A stretch of 64,000 nt of DNA from Strigops habroptila (GCF_004027225.2 NC_044282.2:62051725-62115724); one strand, 5' to 3'. Shown: positions 1 through 10,729, counted from the first letter of the stretch. Made by a program: numbers and translations. Notes: a model not told the origin generated them from the letters alone.

Positions 1-814
1 TAAAAATCTCACCTCCTCACAAACAGAATAGTGCAGAAAAATGACAGATGGGGAACCCACCTGACACCTTGACCACACTGCCCTCAGGCACATCATATGA
101 TTGTGATCAGCCCATAAAAGATTCACCTCTACACACACACAAAAGCAGAGGCACAACGGCAGACAAGGTATCAGACCAGCTCCTGGGGAGACTGGAAGAT
201 CTGTGAGTCCACTGAGAGGCCTGTTGGCATGTGTGTGTTTCCCTGTGTGTCAGCAGCAGGGCAAAGCAAAGATCCAGGGCCAGCCACTTGACCTACTGAC
301 CACATGTCTAAGCCCAGCTACTGGTGGGACCTGCAACATGTCCATCTGTACATGCAGGTGTGCGTAAGGGATCTGTACCAGCAGCTGGAGCAGGGCTGCA
401 GCCTCTGTGGCTTGTCTGCCCAGTGCCGGCAACAGGGAAGACCGAGGATCCCCAGGACAGCTGCTGGAAGAGTCTACAGTCAGCTACAGGACCTGTCCAC
501 TCTGCTCTGCTCTGGTGAGACCTCTCTGCAGTCCTGCATCAAGCTCTGGGGCAACAACATAAGAAGGATGTGGACCTGTTGGAGTGAGGCCAGAGGAGGC
601 CACAAAGATGCTCTGAGGGCTGGAGCAGCTCTGGTATGGAGACAGGCTGAGAGAGCTGGGCTGGTTCAGCCTGGAGAAAAGTATTTTCAAGTTTCCCACT
701 CCCAAACCCAATTTCAGGCAGATCTGAGGAAAACCAAGGGGTGCCAAACACTTCTGAGATGGGCCAGCTGAGGGCAGACCTGTGGCGTGCTGCCCAAGGC
801 CGAGTCTGCCTTAC
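1..814 (-). other. DNAJC27: DNAJC27 intron 3 (partial)
   Basis: This is intronic sequence beyond the donor of DNAJC27 exon 3 (GTAAGG read on the minus strand from 814). No further DNAJC27 exon was recognised here, so exon 4 must lie off the left edge. It holds a short CA-rich run near 131-141 and one CR1 fragment, described separately. Confidence 0.7.
495..684 (+). mobile_element. CR1 LINE fragment, plus orientation
   Basis: The stretch reads as the inside of a CR1 3' region: the 'ctctgctctgctctggtgagacc' type segment, 'ggggcaacaacataagaagg', and 'gagagctgggctggttcag'. It is cut at both ends. It stops inside the 'cctggagaaaag' segment and so lacks the 3' tail. Confidence 0.85.
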
Positions 815-884
815 CTCGTAAAAGAATGGGTGTCCTGCCATGTCAAAGATGTTCACCTTGATCTCTCTGTCTCTGACCTGCACC
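815..884 (-). CDS. DNAJC27: DNAJC27 exon 3 (GTPase switch II region)
   Basis: Read on the minus strand, a TTTCAG acceptor precedes 884 and a GTAAGG donor follows 815. The 70 bases complete the Lys codon split from exon 2 and add 23 codons (about residues 58-80). The encoded VQVRDREIKVNIFDMAGHPF segment contains DMAGH, the DxxG switch II motif of Rab-like GTPases. A His stands where Ras has the catalytic Gln. From memory the same motif occurs in mammalian DNAJC27, so it is a family feature rather than damage. The exon ends in phase 0 on Glu. Confidence 0.93.
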
Positions 885-1012
885 CTGAAAGAGAAGTGGG
901 AAATTCTTGAGAAGGCTCTTCCTCAGCCCTTGCACAGGCTGGTTCCCCGCAGGAACACGCCCTATCTCTGCAGCTCTCTGCAGAGAAAGAGCTGGGTGAT
1001 CAGGGACAGAAA

Positions 1013-1215
1013 TATCATAGAATCACAGAATGGTTTGGGATGGAAGGGACCTTAAAGCTCATCCAGTTCCAACCCACTGCCATGGGCAGGGGCACCTCCC
1101 GCTAGAGCAGGTTGCTCCAAGCCCCTGTGTCCAACCTGGCCTTGAACACTGCCAGGGATGGGGCAGCCACAGCTCCTCTGGGCACCCTGTGCCAGGGCCT
1201 CAGCACCCTCACAGT
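1013..1215 (-). mobile_element. CR1 LINE 3' end, minus orientation (DNAJC27 intron 2)
   Basis: It starts with the CR1 tail in reverse ('atcatagaatcacagaatgg'), then 'ggaagggaccttaaagctc' and 'gcaggttgctccaagcccc', and runs to 'cagcaccctcacag'. It is a 5'-truncated 3' end of about 200 bases between DNAJC27 exons 3 and 2. The rest of intron 2 (885-1449) holds nothing recognisable. Confidence 0.93.
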
Positions 1216-1449
1216 AAATTCGGTAATTAGATCTGAGCGCCGGGACAGAAAATCACCTCTAGAGCCTTTCATACAAGGAGGATACCGCCAGCTCTGGATG
1301 TCACATGGTAATGGGGAGCTATGCTATCAGAGGAACACTAATTATGCAGATTATTTTATTATTAAAGCAAAAATGCAGATTATGCTGTGGAAACTAAGGA
1401 GCCTCAGCAGAGGCAAGCACTTGCTGCTCCTCACCACAAAGGTACGTAC

Positions 1450-1532
1450 TTTGTGACGCCGTAGTCAATGCCAATAGTTGCCAGGTATTTGGAAACGAAC
1501 CTCTTCTCACAGTAACGCTTTATAATGCAGCT
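1450..1532 (-). CDS. DNAJC27: DNAJC27 exon 2 (P-loop end and switch I region)
   Basis: A TTTTCTCCCAG acceptor precedes 1532 and a GTACGT donor follows 1450 on the minus strand. The 83 bases encode SCIIKRYCEKRF...GIDYGVTK (residues 30-57, the last Lys split across the junction). Ser30 completes the GNAEVGKS phosphate-binding loop begun in exon 1, and the TIGIDYG stretch is the switch I region with its conserved Thr. The phase (27 codons plus two bases) fits exon 3 exactly. Confidence 0.94.
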
Positions 1533-2841
1533 CTGGGAGAAAAGAAAAGGGACTCTCAGCAGGACGGCACCACAGACCATAATATTCACATTAACAGGGA
1601 ATCTGCTGACAGCTCCCACCAGCTGGATGGCTGCTGAGACATCAACTGTGCTCTAAGTCCCTGAACTAGCTAATTAGCCCACAACCAAAGGACCAATCTT
1701 TACCAGGAGCAGCTTTCTTTCTGCAAAAAGAAAGGAAACCCACTGGTTGTCAGTTATTCCTTACCTGGTTGGAGATTGGAGTGCCAAGAAACTCTGATTT
1801 ATTCTCCTACAGAAAACATGCAGCCTGGAGGAGCTGTGTATTTAGGGGCCGGGGGGCAGTCAGCTACCCAAAAGCCACAAAGAACATTTTGGCAGCCCAA
1901 GAAGGCAGCAGGAGAAGCTCATTCAGGGTCACACGAGGTCCCTCCAGCCCTGGTTCTGCCCCTGACTGGCAGAGATACTGTTCAGTGCAAGCAGAGGTGT
2001 TGGCTGCTATCAGCCATCAGGAGACAAATGCTGTGAGGATACACGCCACCTGCCACCTCTTTGCCCACTCACTCTGTCCTGCAAGATCCTTCTGGATTTG
2101 CTTGATATCCGTGAGGCGTTTGTCTGCCCCACGGGAGTCCTTGTGCTGTCAGCAGTTTAACAGGACCGCGTTTATTTAGCAAGCACAGAGAGCAGCACTT
2201 CAGAACAGAACCTGGCGGGGAGATGGAATAACGTCCCGGAAAGGAGCCAGCTCATCCACCGCAGCAGGAGGAACGGGGGGTCCTGGTGACCCCCTGACCA
2301 AAGCCGAGCAGGGCAGGGCAGGGCTGGGACGAGCTGAGGAAGGCACCAAGGGCTGGATACACGCTTCCTGCCCTCGGGCGCTGCACCGCGGCATCTGTGG
2401 CTGCAGCACGGCCATGAGGGCTCCGTCTGAAGAGAGCGGCCACGGGAACGGGCGCTCCTCAGCTGACAGGTCCCGGAGGGACCCAACCGCTCGGGCAGGG
2501 GTCGCGGGCCGGGAGCTGCCCGCCGCCCGCACGGAGGGGCACGCCGAGCGCCCCCCCGCGGCCGCCGCCGTAACACCCGCGGCCAACTGCGCGCCGCGCC
2601 GTGCGGCTCCGCCCGATCGCCACGCAGCCAATGAACAGCGGCGCTACGGCGTGAGGCCCCGCCCCAGGGCTGTCAATCTTCCACTCACACCCACCGCCCG
2701 GCGTGGCCCGCCTCCGATTGGCTCCCGCCGCCGGCACAGCCACCAATCCGCAGCCTCTCTAGCAGAGCAGCCGGCGGCTCTCGGCTCCCCATTGGATAAC
2801 TAGCCTGCCCCCGCCGCGCACCCACCAATCGCAGCGCCTAC
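1533..2841 (-). other. DNAJC27: DNAJC27 intron 1
   Basis: The 1.3 kb intron has a CpG-rich right half (about 2400-2841, part of the promoter island). The left part holds no repeat, RNA gene or further exon that I could recognise. The CCAAT cluster near its right end is listed separately. Confidence 0.8.
2628..2829. promoter_or_regulatory. cluster of five CCAAT/ATTGG boxes
   Basis: CCAAT pentamers occur at 2628-2632, 2743-2747 and 2825-2829, and ATTGG (the reverse orientation) at 2717-2721 and 2791-2795. CCAAT is the NF-Y site. All five lie in DNAJC27 intron 1, 13-214 bases beyond the exon 1 donor, so they are on the wrong side for a normal upstream promoter of the minus-strand gene. Confidence 0.65.
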
Positions 2842-2928
2842 CTTGCCCACCTCCGCGTTGCCCATGGAGATGACTTTAACCCGCAGCGACTTGCGCGTTT
2901 CCTTCCGCTTGGGCGGATTCGCCTCCAT
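2842..2928 (-). CDS. DNAJC27: DNAJC27 exon 1 coding part (start codon, P-loop)
   Basis: DNAJC27 (also called RBJ) is a Rab-like small GTPase with a C-terminal J domain; family work places it in Ras/MAPK-related signalling. The start ATG (2928-2926) sits in a strong context (G at -3, G at +4). The 29 codons read MEANPPKRKETRKSLR... and end GNAEVGK, the first seven residues of the GxxxxGKS phosphate-binding loop completed by exon 2. A GTAGGC donor follows 2842 in phase 0. Exons 1-3 together give the first 80 residues, which cover the start of the G domain. The remaining G domain and the J domain are outside the window. Identity rests on close agreement with the mammalian N-terminus as I remember it and on synteny with EFR3B and POMC. 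Confidence 0.95.
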
Positions 2929-2970
2929 GGCGCGCCGGGGCGGCGCGGGCCGGGCCCGGTTGAGGCGGCG

Positions 2971-3017
2971 GAAGAAGGAAGGAAGGAAGGGAGGGAGGGA
3001 AGGAAGGAAGGGAGGAA
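2971..3017. repeat. GGAA/GGGA purine microsatellite
   Basis: Forty-seven bases consist only of G and A, in GGAA and GGGA units. They lie 43 bases upstream of the DNAJC27 start codon, so they probably fall in its 5'UTR or core promoter, where the transcript would carry a CCTT-rich pyrimidine tract. Confidence 0.85.
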
Positions 3018-3119
3018 TCGAGGGAGGACGGGAGCGCGGCGGGGCCGGAGCCGCCTCACCGCGCTGAGCCTCCGCTCACGCGAGACTTCGCCAATCCCCC
3101 TCAAGCCTCAGGTCGAAGT

Positions 3120-3129
3120 TCTCGCGAGA
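3120..3129. promoter_or_regulatory. DNAJC27: TCTCGCGAGA core promoter palindrome
   Basis: A perfect 10-base TCTCGCGAGA palindrome lies 192 bases upstream of the DNAJC27 ATG. This motif is a known element of TATA-less, often bidirectional CpG-island promoters. It supports a promoter here, probably for DNAJC27. Confidence 0.7.
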
Positions 3130-3180
3130 TTTGGCTCTCACAGGTGCCGTTAACGTCCCGCAGGGGGCGGTAGTGAAGTG

Positions 3181-5735
3181 CGGTGGGGGGGCAGGCCCGG
3201 GGCTCCTGCCCTTCTCCTCCCCTCCTCCCTAACCTCCTTACCCTGCCTTGCCCTGGGGGTCAGCAGTGAAGTGCCATATGAAGGGCAAGGCCTGCCCCAG
3301 AGCCCCCTTCCCGCCCCGGGCAGCCCACCCTCCCCGCCCCCCAGGGCCTGCCCTCAGCCCCTGGGCACGTCCTCAGCCTCTCCAGGGGCTCCAGAGCAGC
3401 ACCGCATAGCATCATATGGTCCTGGGTGCTCCGAGGGCATCCCACTGCCCGTGAAGGCTGAGCTGTGAGGGTCTGCGTGGCCCTGGAGAGCTGCAGGTAG
3501 AGCAGTTAGGTCTCTTGTTGCCCACAACTTGCTGTGTGGCTGTGGGAGGTGTTTCCTCCCAGCCTGGAGCCTGCTTTCTTGCTTCAGCTGGGTCGCTGGA
3601 GGGTTGAGAATAAGCCAGGGTGGGGAGGTTGGGTGGGCTGCAGCTCACAGCCTCTCTGAGGGGGGCTTGGATGGGAAATACTGGTTTGGTCTTGGTTAGG
3701 AGCTATTTGGGTTGGTGTTGAATCAGTTCATGGAGGAGTAAATGGACCCTCCTCAAGGATGAGCTCCTTGTGAAATAGGTTCTGGATGGGAGGATGTTGC
3801 TGATTGTTGGGACAGATGGCCTTTGGTGACATCAGAGCTGGCAGTGGCCCCTTGGCATCTTGGGACAGGGTCTGACTAGAGGGGACCCATCCCTGTGCAG
3901 GGGGTAGCCTGCAACAGGGTCATCTGTGGGGACCCTCGTTGTAAATAACGTCCTCATTTGCTCTTTGTAGTCCAGCAAGATGCTATGAAGAGGGGGAACC
4001 TGTGCCTCATGCTTCGAAGACAAGGTACTAGGAGGGGACACACAGGTGGGGTTTTTGAGGTCCTCCTTCCAGGGTGGTCACAGCCACCTCTTGGCACGAA
4101 GGTCCTTGGACAGGGCCCACGTGGTTTGAGCATCTGCTGGGTGTCTGAGGACTTCAATATCGAGATAGAGATGGACATGGGAGGGGCTTCCTGTGTCCTC
4201 AGCTTGGGGATCCTGTGCCCTCCCCATATCCACATGTGTCCTGCTGGGAGCATTGGGTGTTGTGAGGCCCTGTCTGGAGGTGGGGGTGGCAGAAGTGGGT
4301 GCTAGAGGTGTGTCTGGGGTCACTAGTGTGTGCTATGGACTGGGGATGCTGGCTGTTGATTCCTCAACACCTCTTCTGTCTTCCTCCTGAATGGCAATGA
4401 GACACTGCTTTTTGACAGGTCTGTTATGGGTTGTTTGGGATCTTCTGCCTCATTATCTGGTGTCATAAATCTTTGCCAAAAGAGTGTCGCCATTATCCAT
4501 CTCCGGGTGTTTTATGGCTCCAGCTCTGTTCTTCATCTTCATGTCACCTTATCTTCAGCTTTGTTCTCTTTTCTTATCTTTGATTTGTTCTTCATCTTCC
4601 GGCTGTCTGGTCGCTTGATGAAACCAGGCACACATCTCTGTGCCAATTCAGGCTGATGCCTTTAACCCTTCCTCCACTGGTCCTGTGCACCCTTGTACAG
4701 ACTCTCCTAGTCGTATGGGTGTTATTGTGTCTTACATCTGGAAGCTGATTTGGTGAATTCAGCTCTTTCTCCTCCTTGAGTTGCTATTGGGGCCATCTCT
4801 GGGCAGCTCTTGTCCCCCCTTCCAAGCCACCAGGGATCCTACCTGCTCTGCAGCAGTGTGGGAATGGGCCTATAATTCCCACTGCCATGCAGGAGGCAAG
4901 CGCTGCCCTGCCCTGGTCCCAGTGGTGCGAGGGAGATGAGGTGGAGGTTTTCTTTGGGCATTTCATCCTGGGTCAAGTGTGTCCTTTAGTTTGTTTGGAA
5001 AAGAGGAGAAAGGAAGAGGGTAATTTATTTCCTCTCTGTTTTGCTATCAGATATAAAGCCCGCTGCGGGGTTTTGTCTGGGCTGAGAGGAACAGAGCCCC
5101 TCTGTGCCTGGATAGGAGGATGAGCGGGATAGATTAGCACTGTGCTGACTTCTTCACCGAGTTTGGGCAGTGAAGGGGTTTCCAATGGCCCTGCTGACAT
5201 ATAGGTTTGGGATATGGTAACAGACACCAGACCAGCAGCTTTAGGGATAAACAAGTTATCTCTAAATAACAGTACAGTTATAAATACAGATCAGTAGTGC
5301 AATTATCCAGGTCATAATGACAACAAATCCAGTAATTCACTAATGCGGGGCTAGACTTAATATCTGGGCATGCAAAGACTGACACGACAGTGGATATCAG
5401 GCAGGCAGGGAGCAGGGCATGGCTTATCCACACAAGTGACTTGGACCAGCTTGGGGAATCCCAAATTCCCTGATAGGACCATCCTTTTTAATTGTGTTGC
5501 AGAAGCACCATTTGGGCTTGCTAACTTGTTATCACATCCCACCTCTGTTCCATGTCTGTGCCAGTTCCGTCCTTGGCATGCACAGGGTCTGGCAATAATG
5601 TATGAGGCAGAGCTAGCTTTGCATTTCATCCCTTGTTTGGTGGGGGAAGAGGTGGTTGTCTTGTCATGGTGGCATAAGGCCAAGACCCACCTTCATCCCT
5701 GGGGGTGTCAGACCGAAACCAAAGTACTAATATGT
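3181..5735. other. intergenic DNA between DNAJC27 and EFR3B, left part
   Basis: No exon with splice sites, repeat or RNA gene was recognised. The open frames here do not resemble any protein family I know. A T-rich stretch around 4430-4620 is the only compositional shift. Confidence 0.6.
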
Positions 5736-6955
5736 AACGAGGTGACTAAAACTTGGTGGTCTTCTATGATGGGGCCACGCCGCTGGTGGATAAGGGAAGA
5801 GTGACTGAAGTCATCTTCCTGGACTTGCGAAAAGCATTTGACACTGTCCTACGTGACATGCTTGTCTCTAAATTGGAGAGGCATGTATATGGTGGATGGA
5901 CCACTTGGTGGATAAGGAATTGGCTGGATGGTCACACTCAGAGAGTTGTGGTCAACAGCTCAATGTCCAAGTGGAGACCAGTAACGAGTGGTGTTCCTCA
6001 GGGGTTGGTGTTGGGACCAATCCTGTTCAACAACTTTGTCATGACATGGACAGTGGGACCAAGGGCACCCTCAGCAAGTTTGCTGATGACTCTGACCTGT
6101 GTGGTGCAGTCAACATGCTGGAGGGAAGGGATGTCATCCAGAGGGACCTGGACATGCTGGAGAGATGGGACAATGCAAACCTTGCGAAGTTCAGCAAGGC
6201 CAAGGGCAAGGTCCTGCACCTGGGTCAGGGCAATCCCAAGCACAAATACAGGCTGGGGGAGACTGGATTAAGAGCAGCCCTGAAGAGAAGGACTTGGGGG
6301 TGTTGGTCGATGAGAAGCTCAACATGACCCAGCTTCAGTGTGCGCTTGAGCCCAGAAACCAACTGTGTCCTGGGCTGCATCACCAGCAGCGTGACCAGCA
6401 GGTTGAGGGAGGGGATTCTCCCCCTCTGCTCTGCTCTGGTGAGACCCCCCCTGCAGTCCTGCATCCAGCTCTGGGGCAACAACATAAGAAGGATGTGGAG
6501 CTGTTGGAGCAAGTCCAGAGGAGGCCACGAAGATGCTCTGAGGGCTGGAGCAGCTCTGCTATGGAGACAGGCTGAGAGAGCTGGGCTTGTTCAGCCTGGA
6601 GAAGAGAAGGCTCCGGGGAGACCATATCCCCTTGTTACAGAATTTAAAGGATGGCTACAAAGACAGCTACTCCCTTTTTGCAAGGAGTTCCCTGGAAAAG
6701 ACAAGGAGTGATGGGCACAAGTTACTCTGGGGGGGATTATGGTTGGACACTTTATGACGAAGGACAATTTATCACTATGAGAACAATCGGCCATTGGAAT
6801 AATCTCCCCAGGGAGGTGGTGACTCCCCAACATTGGACCCTGTTAAAACTCGTCTAGACAGGGTCTGGGACATCTAGTCTAGGTCACGCTTTGCACAGAA
6901 AGGTTGGACCACATGATCCTTGAGGTCTCTTCCAACCTGGGATTCTAGGATTCTC
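5736..6955 (+). mobile_element. CR1 LINE, 5'-truncated, with reverse transcriptase remnant
   Basis: This is the longest CR1 copy in the window (about 1.2 kb). Frame 5753-6271 contains the reverse transcriptase motif [11 protein letters not shown] and, further on, SGVPQG.VLGPILF. The FADDSDL catalytic motif is in a different frame (5896-6327), so the ORF2 remnant is frameshifted. The 3' part continues through 'caacaacataagaagg', 'gcttgttcagcctggagaag' and 'gaggtctcttccaacctggg' to a short 'gattctaggattct' tail. It is a dead copy, missing the endonuclease half and the 5' end. Confidence 0.92.
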
Positions 6956-9900
6956 TGCGGCGCTTCCACTGGCAGGAGGTAGCCCCGCATCAGCCCGGAG
7001 CATCGGGGAGATGTGTCTCAGGCTCAGCTGACCTGTTGATTTGCCTGCAGCGTTTTCTGGAGCTGGGGTGTCTTAGGATGATACCCTTGGACACACCAGT
7101 GTTCCCAGCAGAGGTACCCACAGATGCACCCCTTGCAGCTCCCGGCTTTTTGGTGGAGCTTCTCCTTAGTCTGCCACTGCAAGTGATCCACGTACAGGCA
7201 GTATTGCCTTGCACTGTAACAGGTCCTTGTCACTCCTGTGCCACACATGTGCAAGAAATGGATCTTTGTGCAAGAAGTAACCCAGAGACATGTGAGAGGT
7301 GGCACACTGCATGTAAAAACTGCCAGGGCATAGGAAGAGCCCAGCCCTGAGCATCATGCAAGCGATGTAGTGAGTGTCGGCACCAGAGCGGACACAGGTG
7401 TTCGTGAGCTGGAGCAAACACCCTAAGGCCAAGTGCTGGTGTGTGGGAGCAGCCATGGGGCCTGGCCCGAGTGCCTGGGCTCTGGCTCTGTCCCGGGTGG
7501 GTGGCTGGAGGAGGTATGCACGGCTCAGTGGCAAAGACCCTGCTGCGGTTGCTGCAGGAGCTCCGTGGCCATGGAAACAGCTGCAGGAGAGCAGGGGGGA
7601 TGCAAGGAAGGAGGGAGCAAATGGACCAGGGATGGATGTGTCTGACAAAGGAGGTGCCCACGGTGAGCAGCTCCTCGCTGTCCTCCCAGGGTGATTGTCA
7701 CAGCTCCAGCTGCTTCCACATTGCTGCCTTCCCCCTGTGTCCACCATCCAGCTCCCTCTGAGCCATCCCAGAGAGGGATCCCAAGGCTCAGCGGTCCATC
7801 TTGGTGCCCCATGTGCCCATTCTGCCTGCCATACTGAGCTCCACACAATATTCCTGAGCCTTAAGCAGGGACACATCCATGTGTCCCCAGAGCATCCCAG
7901 GCCTCAAGTGATTCAACAGCTCCTCTTGCCTGCTGGAGAGGCAAGGGGGAATGTGCTTGGATCCCTCTGGGCAAGGCCCAAGCATGTTGAGGTCCCTGTT
8001 GTGGCGATGACTGGTAGGGGCTGGGGGGCAGCGCTGGTGGTAGGCAGGGTTTAACTCTTCACCGCCATTGTCTTGCACCATGAATCAGGAGGAGCCATGT
8101 GCTGGTGGTGGCCTTGACCCCCTCCCTAACCACTGTGGATCCATCCTGGCCCTGAGCAGGGATGCTCCTGTCCTTCCTTGCTCTTTGAGGGCAGCGATTA
8201 TGCTGGGCTTTTCCAGTGGCAACAACTTTTGGGGTTCAAACCAGCCCTATGTGTTTTGGGTGTGGGTTGGGGGGGCCTCAGGGATTGTTGATGGTGGTGG
8301 GAGTTGGTGCTGGCAGCTGAGTGGGGGCTGGCCCCAGGTCTCTTCTCCTTGGCTGCCCCGCAGCACCGTCCCGATAACCACAATGTCCCTTTGTGGCAAG
8401 CCAGTGGCCTTGCAAATCCCTGTGAGCAAAGGGATGAGGGCTCCTGAGCTGGGAGGGATTTGCTACGTCTGTTTCATGTTCTTCCCTCATCATCAGATTT
8501 TAGTCTGAGGCTTTTAATCCACAATAAAAAGGACTTCACGACTGCTTCTGGATCTGGACCTGACCAGGGATGCTCAGGAGCCCCATTCCTCGACTGTAGC
8601 TGCTGCCATGTCCCCCATGAAATCCCCCCAATCCTTTGGGAACATGGCTCGTCATGCGGCTGCTCTGCCACCCGGGGAATCAGCAACCAAATTAACTCCC
8701 CAAATGTTTTAATTAAAACATCATTTTCCTGCGAGGAGGATTGTGAGGCACCAGCTATTGCCTAATTAGATGATCCAGGGGGGCTTTGCTGTGTGGGAAG
8801 AGATGCAGCAAAAAGCTCAGGGAGGGGGAGATCTCCAGCATCCTGGTGCCAGCACCTCCCTGTCCTTCCCTGGCCAAAGTGCCCTGTCACCTGGAGCCTT
8901 GTCCTTGTACCCAGCCATGGCCGGGGGCAGCATCTTTGCTTCACTGTGTCACTCGTGCTTGCAATGGAGTCTGGCACAGGGAGGGCTCAGGCTTTGCAGC
9001 TGAGTCAGTCTTGCCATGCGTGGGACACGCTGTGGCTGCGGGGCGGCTGTGGGAGGTACATGGGGCTCCAGGGCATGACGGGCACAGAGTCCCCTGTGTC
9101 AGTCTGGCCAGCAGGGAATAGAGGCAGGATGGATCCAAATGGTGGGATGTGATGGAGAAGAGGTGGTGCTGCACCATGTTGTGCTGTGCCATGACCTTGG
9201 GATTCTGTGCCATGCTGGGCACTGCTGTGTAGTACTCTGCAGTGACACGCTGCATTGTGCCGTGCAGTGCCGTGCCGTGGTGTGTTTCTCATGCCAAACG
9301 ATGCCAGATTTCCTGTGCCAGGCTGTGCTGTGCTGAAATAAGCTGTGCCACAACGTGGTGTGCTGTGAAATACCATGTTGAACCAGGCTGTGCCATACTG
9401 TGTTGTGCTGTGCTCCTGCTCTCTTTTTCCTGCCTGGGGTGTCGAGCAGGCTGGGATCCCACATTTCCATTTGTGGTGTCGAGTGGGAGTCACAGGTTTT
9501 GGGAGGTGACAATAGCAATGGCACAGCCAGGTGGAATGTGGGAAATGATCAGGGCTCACCTCCCTGGCCTGCAGCTGTGCACTGGGAGCACCATGGCAGT
9601 GCCTGTGGCGTGTATGGCCGGACCCGTGACACTGCCAGAGCCTGGACAGGGTGGCTCCCTGCCTCAGTTTGCCCTTTGGCAGCAGGGTGTTGCTGCATTG
9701 TTTTACTGCTGCTAAGGGCACTGCAGCAATAATGAAAAGTGAAAGCATCCCAGGGAGGTGTAGTCCTTGCTCTGCACCTCCTCCAAGGGCTTTCCCTGGT
9801 GCCTCTCCCATCCAAGCCTCCCCGTCTTGCTCTCCAGGACTTTCTAGAAGCAGCTGAGCTGACCCAGATCTGTCTGCAGCCCTCATTGCTGGCAGCAGGA

Positions 9901-10199
9901 GCACACCTCAGTATTTCAGGAGCCTGGCGCAGCTCCCACCTCGCTGGCTGGGTAGAGAAGGAAAAGGCCGCAGTGTTCACGGTTGTCACTCCGGAGGCTG
10001 GAGATGCCAGGGCCAGTGCTTGGTGGGGCTGGCAGTGGGACAGGAGGACCTCCCGCATCGTCCCTTCCCCATGGGTGAAAGCAGCTGGGTGTAACATTCC
10101 AAGGGGTGTATTCCCAGGATGATAGGTGTGAATGGTGAGCATAGGGCACTGCAAGCTCTGGAAAGAAACCTCTCTGCTAGGATTTGGGATCATAGAACT
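6956..10199. other. intergenic DNA between DNAJC27 and EFR3B, right part
   Basis: No gene was recognised. The longest frames (7166-7876 and 9005-9904, both minus) have no recognisable domain or splice context, and the second runs through low-complexity repeat. The only structured element is the TGTGC-type tract, listed separately. Confidence 0.55.
9165..9415. repeat. degenerate TGTGC/TGTGCCATGC low-complexity repeat
   Basis: About 250 bases are built from diverged copies of short words such as 'ctgtgcc', 'gtgctgtg', 'gtgccgtg' and 'gtgccatg', with no strict period. It looks like an old, decayed 5-10 bp satellite or microsatellite expansion. Confidence 0.7.
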
Positions 10200-10700
10200 G
10201 TACTACAGGTGGGATCTCAGCAGAGTAAGGTGAGAATCCTCTCCCTTGACCTGCTGGTCACGCTGCTGGTGATGGAGCCCAGGACACGGTTGGTTTCTGG
10301 GCTCAAGCACACACTGCTGGGTCATGCTGGGGTTCTCACTGACCAACATCCCCACGTCCGTCTCCTCAGGGCTGCTCTCAATCCAGTCTCCTCCAGCCTG
10401 TGTTTGTGCTTGGGATTGCCCTGATCCAGGTGCAGGACCTTGCACTTGGCCTTGTTGAACTCCATGAGGTTCGCACTGTCCCACCTCTCCAGCCTGTCCA
10501 TGTCCCTCTGGATGGCATCCCTGCCCTCCAGCTTGACCACACAACACACCTCAGTGTCGTTGGCAAGCTTGCTGAGAGCACACTCAATCCCACTGTCCAT
10601 GTCGTGACAAAGATATTGAGCAGCATCAATCCCAACAGCGGCCCCTGATGAACAGCACTCATCACTAGGTCTCCGTAGATGGGACTCGGGGTTGTCCCCC
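10200..10700 (-). mobile_element. CR1 LINE internal fragment, minus orientation, next to the EFR3B promoter
   Basis: In reverse complement it reads as CR1 from the region after the SGVPQG motif through 'aatcccaagcacaaacacagg' to the 'ctctgctgagatccc' segment. It includes a broken frame with the sense of CR1 ORF2 (minus 10322-10705). The 3' tail is absent. It ends about 370 bases before the EFR3B start codon. Confidence 0.88.
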
Positions 10701-10729
10701 CACAAGGGCAGGATGCCCTGGGCCTCACC

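Larger units (their letters stand above)
2400..3180. promoter_or_regulatory. DNAJC27: CpG island at the DNAJC27 5' end
   Basis: CpG dinucleotides are dense from about 2400 to 3180, in contrast to CpG-poor flanks. The island covers the DNAJC27 start codon (2926-2928), a 47-base GGAA/GGGA purine tract, five CCAAT boxes and a TCTCGCGAGA palindrome. No TATA box is visible, as expected of a housekeeping promoter. Start sites are not determinable from the sequence; they probably lie between about 2935 and 3120 for the minus-strand gene. Confidence 0.8.

Noticed and set aside
304..771. 155-codon plus frame in DNAJC27 intron 3
   Set aside because: It runs through a CR1 fragment and does not continue DNAJC27, which is on the other strand.
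2971..3028. Purine tract as an assembly artefact or CRISPR-like repeat
   Set aside because: It is a simple microsatellite with no spacer structure, and it lies in a normal vertebrate promoter setting.
7166..7876. 236-codon open frame on the minus strand in the DNAJC27-EFR3B spacer
   Set aside because: No recognisable domain, no start or splice context, and the composition is that of GC-rich non-coding DNA.
9005..9904. 299-codon minus-strand frame, the longest in the window
   Set aside because: Much of it is the translated TGTGC low-complexity tract (His/Thr/Ala/Gln-rich repeats). The frame reflects lack of stops, not coding selection.
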